Of a stretch of DNA of 23,668 bases, positions 16,893 through 23,668 are shown piece by piece. The stretch comes from Chromera velia. Its lineage: Eukaryota; Sar; Chromeraceae. The stretch lies in NCBI GenBank assembly GCA_018398765.1, contig JAHBMJ010001977.1, positions 1-23,668 of the forward strand. The letters are read 5' to 3'. The notes beneath the pieces were generated by a model, which saw only the letters and a program-made list of their open reading frames with translations, did no database searches and was not told the origin of the DNA. The position numbers and the translations under genes were made by a program. How positions within the stretch are numbered: the stretch's first letter is position 1; every line of letters starts with the position of its first letter.

Positions 16893-19510
16893 TGGCTGGA
16901 TGCATGGATGAATGGATGGATGGATGGAGAGATAGAGAGGAATAGGCGGGACAAGTTTGGACAAAAACAGACAGACATGAGACACTTTCCGGTTTTCTGA
17001 ATTTTTCATGTCTACTCTTCTCTTCCGAACGATTTTCCAAGAAGAGGTGCAAACTCAGAGGCGTGGAGGAGAGGAGGAGAGGACTGATGTTGTCAACCTC
17101 CTCACTCTCCTTCCTGCCTTCCTTTAGCAGCCTCTACTTTCTCGTCACTCCTCCTCTCCCTTCCCCCCCCAATGCACTCACGTCCAAAACTCTCCCCTCG
17201 AACATTCCCCTCGAGAGCCCGCAGTAGAGAGGGTTGCTCTGAACACGCGCGAACCCGAGCTCCTTTGCGGTCATTTCCCTGTCCAACTCGAGGTGGTTGA
17301 TCCCGAACCCGGCAGCACTGCCCAAAGGATTCTGGTTGATGGACTCCCTCACGCCCCGCAGAGACGGCAGACAGTCCTCAAATGCGGAGGCGAAGGAGTC
17401 AAGCCAGAGGGACACGGAGGCAGGCATCGCCTGCGGAATGAAGACAATTAAAGATCGCCATTCACCTCCCTTTGAAATTGCTAAATCAGAACAGATGATT
17501 TATCTTTCCTCTGCATGGCTCACAAGAAAAAGATTCCCATCCCGTCCTCCACTCACCCCAAGTAGCAACTGACGCAGACAACAACAGAAGGAGACAGCTG
17601 AAGCCAACCGACCTTCTGCATATGGGTGTACCCCGGCATGGGCAGATTCCTTTCAACAAAAGCCTTGGCCTTCTCCTTGAAGGAGTCCCTCACAGACTCA
17701 ACGAAGGCGATCTGTTTGTCGACAGACTCTGCGAAGATTTGTCAAGAGAGAAAAGAAGCACAAATCAGGAAACAGGTCAAGACAGAAAATCAACATCCGC
17801 ATGAGACAGGCAGATGGCACGCGATTTCTTTCCTTCCCTTTTTTTTTGGCCTTAAACACAAATGTGGGAGCACCAAAATAGACGACTGACACACATTCTA
17901 TAGAGAGTGATGCGGTGAAATTGCCTAGGGACTCTAAGAACGAACAAATGACGGGGAGGGAAGTGAGTGGGAGGGAGAGAAAACAAGAGAAGCAAAGGAA
18001 AAGAAAGGAAGGAAGAAGGAAGGGAAGGAGACAAAGACACAGAACAGTTCTTTTATCTTTGCTTTCTTCACCTATTCCTTAATCTACATCTTTTCACATT
18101 TCCATCTCTTCACGTTCTCTTTTCTTATTTGACATACGAAGACTGGAAAGTGCAAAACTTCATTCTGGATCTTTCGGACGTTCGTTGATTTGCTTTTCTA
18201 CAAAACGGCTCCTTCCTTCCTGTCACACTGGCTGCCTGCCTGCCCATCAAAACAATGACAGACCTATCATAAACAGTCGGATCATCACCAGGGACTGGTC
18301 GCTGCAGAGGAAAAGGGGAGGGAAGTGGCGAGAAAGGGGTACTGTATGAAAAAGCAAGAGAAGACACGGACGAAGACGAAAGAGAAGAACGAACAGATGA
18401 CAAGAAGTGAAGACAGAGAGGGTGGACATAGCGGAACCAATTCACGAGTGCAAGGAGGCAAGGGGGGGGCACTTAGGCAGAAGGACAATCAGGAAATGTG
18501 AGAGGGAAAGGAAGGCAAAAGCAGAGAAAGACCAAGTCAACCGATAAAGCCGACGGAGTAACTGTCTTTCAAGAACGGATTTTCCTCCTTCCCTCCGTCA
18601 CTCACCCACTCACTTTCTGCTTCTCCCTGTGTGGATCTTCTTCCCCACGTCTCCGTACTTTGCAGTGATGAACGCCTCGATCGCCGTGTGACCGTCCTCC
18701 ATGGACATCGGGACCTGCACAGGGGTGAGTTAGCGCATTCACACCAATTCTTCTGGTCATTGAATGAGAGGGAGGCAACGAGAGTGGGCAAAAGGAAGAG
18801 AGGGGGCCGGTACTCCATTCAATTGCGACAACGTTGCACAGCGAGACGAGCTTTCGGGCATCCCTCAGAACGAACCGAGTCATGATGATTAGGGAGACGT
18901 GACTTTCCTTTCGAAAGATCGAGCTGGGCCTGTGCAGAGGGTCTGAAGGCAGAGAAGGGAATTCCAAGACACACCGTTGTCTCATAGAAGAAGAGTCAGG
19001 GAAAGTAAAGCAAGAGAGACGTCAAGGTTGCGTGAAGCAAAAGGAGACGGCTGCATGTGCAGTCTGGTATCGTTTCCTTGAGACGATTTGAGAGACGACA
19101 GGATTCGCGTAAGACAAGAAAGAGCAATCTGGCATACCTTGAACTCTCCCTTCTCCCACAACTGGAGAATTTCGTCGAGGGCTTTCTGGAGGACTTCACA
19201 TTCTGCAAATGGACAGGCAGATGAACAATTGGGAGGCGAAAGGAGACGGCAGTTTGAAAGGAGACGGCGCTCAGTCGACTCTCTCTTCCTTCCATTCCGA
19301 TCCTTTTCTCTAAGACACACCTTGAGCTGTGAGCACTCCGATGCTTTGGAGCATCTTTGCGTGCGCCTTGCTGGCTTTGATGTCGAAAGGGAGGAGAAAC
19401 TTCTCGTCCAGCAGGTAGTCCTCTCCCACCGTGTAGGCCTCTACCAGAGGGTGGAGACCTCCGGCAGAGACCTGCCAGATCTTCTGCTGCTCTGCTGACG
19501 AAGAAATCAT
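13597..19510 (-). CDS. ASL: Argininosuccinate lyase, 14 exons, 443 aa
   Basis: Splits argininosuccinate into arginine and fumarate (EC 4.3.2.1), normally as a homotetramer. Exons (minus order): 19321-19510, 19138-19202, 18614-18714, 18264-18301, 17613-17728, 17182-17430, 16751-16782, 16630-16669, 16052-16091, 15593-15658, 15038-15135, 14540-14619, 14129-14160, 13597-13781. Phase agrees at every junction, and donors follow GTNNG except exon 8 (GC). Family blocks in order: TVGEDYLLD (27-35), SKAHAKML (47-54), DGHTAIE (92-98), KKIHTGRSRNDQ (110-121), MPGYTHMQK with catalytic His167, NPLGSAAGFG (204-213), RLADAL (264-269), the mobile catalytic loop GSSIMPQKKNYD (291-302), SGYHRDLQ, and TDEVYRRVAAGEAFRSAY. 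Length fits the family. The MPQKKNYD form and the N-terminus look like the bacterial (Bacteroidetes-like) subtype. The last 40 residues are a charged extension. The start is the ATG just before the conserved KIWQ. No targeting peptide is evident, so it is probably cytosolic. Confidence 0.93.
13795..13918. repeat. (CA)n tract in lyase intron 13
   Basis: About 120 bp of CA/CG-CA repeats ending 14 bases before the exon 14 acceptor. In the gene's sense it is (TG)n. Confidence 0.95.
14096..14122. repeat. (GA)n tract at the 5' end of lyase intron 13
   Basis: 27 bp of AG repeats. In gene sense it is (CT)n starting 7 bases inside the intron after the exon 13 donor. Confidence 0.95.
14208..14364. repeat. 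(TTTC)n-type tract in lyase intron 12
   Basis: Imperfect TTTC/TTCC/TGTCTTTC repeats with a GTCC block. Purine-rich in the gene's sense. Confidence 0.9.
14709..14750. repeat. Compound (CA)n(GA)n in lyase intron 11
   Basis: CA repeats followed by GA repeats. In gene sense (CT)n then (TG)n, about 90 bases upstream of the exon 12 acceptor. Confidence 0.9.
15098..15213 (-). repeat. 58-bp tandem duplication covering the exon 11 acceptor
   Basis: 15098-15155 and 15156-15213 are the same 58-bp unit with two substitutions. The unit contains the CTGCAG acceptor and the first 38 bases of exon 11 (encoding FFSLQQQVTQVV), so intron 10 holds a second, upstream copy of the acceptor at 15194. Using it would add 58 bases and shift the frame. 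Confidence 0.95.
15555..15577. repeat. (GA)n tract in lyase intron 10
   Basis: About 11 GA units. In gene sense (CT)n, about 16 bases after the exon 10 donor. Confidence 0.9.
16818..16930. repeat. Compound (CA)n(GA)n(ATGG)n in lyase intron 6
   Basis: CA 16818-16860, GA 16861-16888, then ATGG repeats to about 16930. In gene sense (CT)n(TG)n ends 35 bases before the exon 7 acceptor. Confidence 0.95.
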
Positions 19511-19769
19511 CTTGTGTCAGATAGAGACGCGAATCCTTCAGTGTAGTGTGATGCGTATGTAGTGGTTCTACGGGTGTGATGAATGGGGGAAGGAGGACAC
19601 GTATAGCCACATATGGCCCGGAAAGCGAAGCATGGAGTCTGAAAGAGGCTTCATGCATCGATCGGTGTTCTGAATTTTTGCAGCAAAATATTTTTTTTTT
19701 GGAAATAAATTTTAACATGCATAGTCTTTGTCATCTAAGCCTTTTGTCTAGTCTTTAGTCACTTGGTGT
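19511..19769 (-). promoter_or_regulatory. Probable promoter/5' UTR of the lyase gene, invaded by a retroelement tail
   Basis: The 180 bp next to the ATG (19511-19690) is the presumptive 5' UTR and core promoter. No TATA box is evident. Beyond a T10 run at 19691-19700 (poly(A) on the minus strand) the sequence appears to belong to a retroelement 3' end. Confidence 0.35.
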
Positions 19770-20160
19770 TCACTCCCAGTCACCATCGTCGTAAAGGGCC
19801 TGAATTGCTGTGACCCCCCCAGCAGTGCTGAATGAAGCTTCCCCCCTCTGAGCTCTTAGCTTTCTCTCCCCCCTCATACAGTACACTGATGCTCTGATAA
19901 CTGCAAGTTGCATCCGAGATTTGATAGCTCTTGTCACCCTTGATCTTATTGTATTCGTTCTCTCTGAAATTCCATATACCACCCATCTCAAGACTGCAAG
20001 AGCCCCAAGAGCAAACGCTCCATCTGTTGAACAAACAAAAGGAGCAAAGTCTGCCCGTTGCTCAACGCATTCCTTCCAGTGTTTTCCGATCTTCTCACTA
20101 CTTCTCACTCTCATGCAGCAAATAATAATTGAATAGGCCTGCTCGCGCGCCAGCCCGCCG
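19770..20160 (-). pseudogene. C-terminal fragment of a retroelement polyprotein
   Basis: The frame ends at TGA 19770-19772 and is open upstream past the first ATG (20112-20114) to at least 20160. It shows a charged start with KHWKECVEQR, then FAPFVCSTDG, and a C-terminal block RVTRAIKSRMQLAVIRASVYCMRGER. The pattern F-x-P-hydrophobic-S-x-DG followed by an ARxxLAxxRAxxxCxRG-like block recalls the region downstream of RT in retroelements of algae and invertebrates; this is recognised from memory of the pattern, not by alignment. A minus-strand A10 run at 19691-19700 follows about 70 bases after the stop, as a retroposed 3' end would. No RT domain is visible, so the copy is 5'-truncated. Confidence 0.5.
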
Positions 20161-20640
20161 AGTGCCCCAAGTCCACCACATGGCCGTAGCTAGCCCGCCG
20201 TACGTTCATCTTTTTCCGTCTAGGATTTAACCCTTTACATCATATCACAGATATCCCTGAAGCTACGATTACCTACGATAAAATAGAGTTCACTGTTTAC
20301 ATCTTTGTAAAAGAGTCTATCACTTTATACAGAGCTACACAGAGAAGCACAAAGTCTCTATATAAACCTTTCTATAGTACAATCTGTACTTCTCTTCTAT
20401 CTAGTCTTCTATAGTCTTCTATCAATTTAACTTCATCTGTCTATCAATATATTGCAAAATAAATTATCTCTTGAAGTGTAACGCAAAGCTCCGATGCGAA
20501 GCTCGACGTGGTCTGTATCCTAATCTGTATCCGAGTGTATCGTCGCCCCATTTATACTAGAAAACCCTGCATCGGTATAAATAAATGAGTGATTCAGAAT
20601 AAATTAATGACTAAAGCCGTGGAAGCCTAGCTCCTGGCAG
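20161..20640. other. AT-rich non-coding spacer
   Basis: Many short TCTATAGT/TCTTCTAT-like words (20330-20460) but no clean repeat period, no gene and no RNA gene seen. Confidence 0.5.
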
Positions 20641-20670
20641 TCCATCTTCATGCAAGGAAGGACTCGGAAG

Positions 20671-20808
20671 GGAGGAAGGAAGGAAGGAAGAAAAAAGGAA
20701 GAAAGGGAAGGAAGAAAGGGGAGGAAGAAAGGGAAGGAAGAAAGGGAAGGAAGAAAGGAAGGAAGGAAGGGAAGAAGGAAGGAAGGAAGGAAGGAAAGAA
20801 GGAAGAAA
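20671..20808. repeat. (GGAA)n microsatellite
   Basis: About 140 bp of imperfect GGAA/GAAGGAAG/GGGAAGGAAGAAA repeats. Confidence 0.95.
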
Positions 20809-20896
20809 TGCCAGTGCAGAGAGAAGGATACATTGTACAAAACCTGATTTAATTGTCAGAGTTGCAGCTTCAAGTTGACCTAGGAACCACCTATAC

Positions 20897-21120
20897 CCAG
20901 AGATTTGGTGGGGCTCCAGAGACAGAAACAGCCGCGGTGAAAAATTTGTATCTTCCCTTGGTTTCCTCGATGACATCAGGTCCCCCTCTGACCATTCCAA
21001 AGTCGTCCTGGCCCCCGTCAATGGCTCCAACCACAAATTCTTTCTCGGCAGTTCGGACCTTGCCGTTCCTCTGTGTAAAGGGCTCCACCAGGGAATACTC
21101 TCCGACAAACACACGGATGA
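20897..21120 (-). CDS. Possible internal exon of an unrecognised gene
   Basis: The stretch reads well in one minus-strand frame, with regular codons such as VGEYSLVEPFTQRNGKV, EKEFVVGAIDGGQDDFG and DVIEETKGRYKFFTAAVSV. It ends at a plausible donor, TGG followed by GTATAG (donor starts at 20896). Upstream in the gene's sense a long (TTCC)n tract (21122-21262) could serve as a pyrimidine tract, with CTGAG or TCGGAG as acceptor. No family is recognised and I could not chain further exons. Alternatives are a pseudogene or transposon piece. Confidence 0.35.
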
Positions 21121-21121
21121 A

Positions 21122-21262
21122 AGGAAGGAAGTCTCTCAGGATAGAAGGAAGGAAAGAAGGAAGGAAGGCAGGAAGGAAGGAAGGAAGGAAGGACAAAAGG
21201 GAAGGAAGGAGGAAAGGAAGCAAGAAAGGGAAGGAAGGAAGGAAGGAAGGAAGGAAGGAAGG
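21122..21262. repeat. (GGAA)n microsatellite adjoining the minisatellite
   Basis: GGAA repeats with short interruptions. The 145-bp array starts directly at its right end. Confidence 0.9.
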
Positions 21263-22345
21263 TCTCGCGAAGGAAAATGTTTGCCTCGCTGTTGTGTGGA
21301 TGGGGAGAGAGGAAAAGAAAGAGAGACGTCGAGCTGGGGGAGGATACACTCACTGTTCGTGCTATGGAACTGATGAGAAGTCTCCTTTCTGTCAGCACAA
21401 GGGTCTGTCTCACGAAGGAAAATGTTTGCCTCGCTGATGTATAGATGAAGAGAGAGGAAAAGAAGGAGAGACGTCGAGCTGGGGGAGGATACACTCACTG
21501 TTCGTGCTGTAAAACCGATGATGAGTCTCCTTTCTATCAGCACAAGGGTCTGTCTTGCGAAGGAAAATGTTTGCCTCGCTGTTGTGTGGATGGGGAGAGA
21601 GGAAAAGAAAGAGAGACGTCGAGCTGGGGGAGGATACACTCACTGCTTGTGCTGCGGAACTGCCGAGAGGTCTCCTTTCTGTCAGCACAAGGGTCTGTCT
21701 CGCAAAAGAAAATGTTTGCATCGCTGTTGTGTGGATGAGGAGAGAAGAAGAGAAAGAGAGACGTCGACCTGGGGGAGGATACATTCACTGTTCGTGCTGT
21801 GGAACCGATGAAAAGTCTCCTTTCTGTCAGCACAAGGGTCTGTCTCGTGAAAAAAAATGTTTGCCTCGCTGTTGTGTGGATAAGGAAAGAGGAAGAGAAA
21901 GAGAGACGTCGAGCTGGGGGAGGATACACTCACTGTTCGTGCTGCAGAACTGCCGAGAAGTCTCCTTTCTGTCAGCACAAGGGTCTGTCTCGCGAAGGAA
22001 AATGTTTGCCTCGCTGTTATGTGGATGGGGAGAGAGGAAACGAAAGAGAGACGTCGACCTGGGGGAGGATACACTCAATGCTTGTGCTGCAAAACTGCTG
22101 AGAAGTCTCCTTTCTGTCAGTACAAGGGTCTGTCTCGCGAAGGAAAATGTTTGCATCACTGTTGTGTGAATGGGGACAGAGGAAAAGAAAGAGAGACGTC
22201 GAGCTGGGGGAGGATACACTCACTGCTTGTGCTGCGGAACTGCCAAGAAGTCTCCTTTCTGTCAGCACAAGGGTCTGTCTCGCCAAAGAAAAATGTTTCC
22301 CGCTGTCGTACGGATGGCGGATACCGAGAGACGAAACGAAAGAGA
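21263..22345. repeat. 145-bp-period minisatellite, seven full units plus a degenerate eighth
   Basis: Units start at 21263, 21408, 21553, 21698, 21843, 21988 and 22133, always exactly 145 bp apart with no indels, then a decayed copy from 22278. Shared landmarks are GAAGGAAAATGTTTGCCTCG, the GACGTCGAGCTGGGGGAGG stretch (GAC variant in units 4 and 6) and CTTTCTGTCAGCACAAGGG. Several units contain CTTGTGCTG and CAGCACAAG about 28 bases apart, able to form a hairpin (for example 21646-21654 with 21683-21691). The period is 1 mod 3, so the frames crossing it are chance readings, not protein repeats. Confidence 0.97.
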
Positions 22346-22790
22346 TGAGCACTCTACAAACACGACACACTAGGATGCGCAGTGCCAATGCTCCAAGCGA
22401 CCTTCATTTTTGCCTCAAAGACAGGTTGACAGGCCGACAGGAGAACTCTAGAAAAAGCCGTAACAAGGACACACTCTTAAAAGTCAGTGGAGACGACGGA
22501 GGGAAAATCACAGCTGTACTGAAGCCAGCGTACTGCATGGGAAAGCGATGGAGCTCTGCAATGTGCAATGGAAACATCTGAATCTCCAAGCAGTTCAGAG
22601 CCAACTGAATCTTTTTGAACTGATCGAAGGAACGCAGAGTTGTTGAGGCAGTTTTGCGATCGAATGCGATCGACGTTTATAGCAGATGCATTAATTGATA
22701 TTAATTGAAGCGAATTTCGGGAAATTCGGCCGCGGCCGGGGCCGGTGCGCATGCATGCAGTGGACCCCGCACGGGCCCGTACACGCATCA

Positions 22791-22838
22791 TTGCATGAAG
22801 CTGATTTTTTTTTCTTTTTTTTTTGCATGAAGCTGATT
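22791..22838. repeat. 16-bp direct repeats flanking a T-rich tract
   Basis: TTGCATGAAGCTGATT occurs at 22791-22806 and 22823-22838, separated only by a T-run with one C. It looks like a target duplication around a bare poly(A) insertion on the minus strand. Confidence 0.85.
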
Positions 22839-23534
22839 GTCTGACCTTCATGCATGCAGACTGTGCATGGCCTGTATATGGCCTGTTTCAATGGCTAGCT
22901 TCGCTATGGAAACAGACCGCTGGCTCTACATGGAAAGCTAGTAAACCAGCTTGGCAAAGACCTTCCCAGAAGCCCATCTTGATGTTGTAAAGGGCACAAA
23001 TGGCAAGCCCGATCAAAGTGGAACTGACCTTCGGCGACTTTCAGATTTCATATCAATAACTATTCGGAAAGGCCGTCTTCGCGAGCGGTCTCGTGTTCTA
23101 CACCACTTCTGTCCGCTTTCTTTCGCGTTCCTTTCTGTCTATCGAGTCAGGCTCTTCTGTTGGGAAAACAAAGAATGACATTCGTGCAATCTGAAGCAAC
23201 CTTGCCGCGCGTTCGGAAAGCAGACAAACATAAACTTTAAGTAGCCGAAAGTGGCGTTCTCGACATTGATCTTAGTAAGCTCCCGGCTCGTTTCCGCTCT
23301 CTCTGGCCTTTTCCGACGTCATCAAACCAAATTAAACCAACGGTCTCAGTGTTGTTCAGAGCTATTCAGGACACGTACATGTCTGTCTGCTAGGTCTGTC
23401 TTTGTGTGAGTATATATGTGTTCGTATATGTCTTCCGCACTCCGCGTCGCTCCCAATTAATTAAGTGGCTGCATCCCACCCTGTTTGACTGACAGTGTTG
23501 AAGATCCCATAATTCATGGGGGGAGGAAGACAGT

Positions 23535-23538
<4 letters not shown>

Positions 23539-23571
<33 letters not shown>

Positions 23572-23668
23572 CGCTAGCTCTCTCCCTCCCTCCCTCCGCC
23601 CCCCCTCCCTCCCCCCCTCCATGCCTCTGCCCTCCGTCCCTCCCTTCCTTCCGGCCTCCCTCCCTCCC
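23539..23668. repeat. (CT)n then CCCT-rich low complexity
   Basis: CT repeats 23539-23569, followed by C/T-only sequence with CCCT units running off the window edge. Confidence 0.95.

Larger units (their letters stand above)
22346..23668. other. Non-coding right end
   Basis: No convincing gene. It holds TGCATGCA at 22752-22759 and 22851-22858, a 16-bp direct repeat around a T tract (22791-22838), and pyrimidine-rich low complexity from 23539 to the end. Short frames (for example 22951-23178 plus, or a hydrophobic minus-strand stretch near 22950-23030) lack supporting signals. Confidence 0.5.

Noticed and set aside
21136-22219. Overlapping 100-200 codon frames across the 145-bp array on both strands
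   Set aside because: The period is not a multiple of three, so the frames change register every unit. They are chance readings of the tandem repeat.
21263-22345. CRISPR-like array
   Set aside because: Units are contiguous 145-bp tandem copies without unique spacers, in a eukaryotic context.
22950-23035. Hydrophobic minus-strand stretch (STLIGLAICALYNIKMGFW)
   Set aside because: A TGA lies just upstream, there is no clear ATG or splice signals, and no neighbouring exon could be joined.

Overview
The window is eukaryotic nuclear DNA. One gene is split by about a dozen short GT-AG introns, there are APE-type non-LTR retrotransposons (LINEs), microsatellites are abundant, and no bacterial operon structure is visible. 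The mixture of compact single-exon orphan genes, one micro-exon gene, decayed LINEs and recurring TGCATGCA palindromes (an ApiAP2-type motif in apicomplexan relatives) suggests an alveolate alga, most likely a chromerid such as Chromera. This assignment is an inference from style, not from a marker gene.

Layout. Positions 1-860 (minus) hold a broken LINE reverse transcriptase that runs off the left edge. Positions 861-2242 are non-coding and include an (ATTC)n tract. Positions 2243-3493 (minus) encode an intronless 416-aa orphan protein with one membrane segment. The divergent promoter region 3494-4913 contains a 435-bp foldback/MITE-like element (3996-4430) with 72-bp inverted repeats and TA ends. 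Positions 4914-6821 (plus) encode an intronless 635-aa orphan protein with Gly/Ala-rich membrane-like segments, a coiled coil and a Lys8 run. An AT-rich spacer with a probable retroelement 3' end follows.

Positions 7825-13173 are a nearly full-length LINE (endonuclease, reverse transcriptase, CCHC tail). It is disabled by two in-frame TAG codons, a frame change and Asp-to-Asn changes at two catalytic RT positions. It is flanked by an unusually long 99-bp direct repeat (7726-7824 and 13174-13272, 96/99 identical), interpreted as the target site duplication.

Positions 13597-19510 (minus) carry a 14-exon argininosuccinate lyase gene (443 aa, last step of arginine synthesis). It was reconstructed exon by exon with consistent phase at every junction. 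One exon has a GC donor and a purine-rich acceptor, and one acceptor region is tandemly duplicated. Its introns are full of microsatellites. Another retroelement fragment (about 19691-20160, minus) lies just upstream. Positions 20600-22345 contain (GGAA)n tracts, a possible exon of an unrecognised gene, and a 145-bp-period minisatellite of seven indel-free units. The rest is non-coding as far as I can see.

The genes do not form a pathway. Argininosuccinate lyase is the only one with a confident biochemical role. The LINE inserted downstream of it in convergent orientation, leaving about 320 bp between the lyase stop codon and the right-hand duplicated target.
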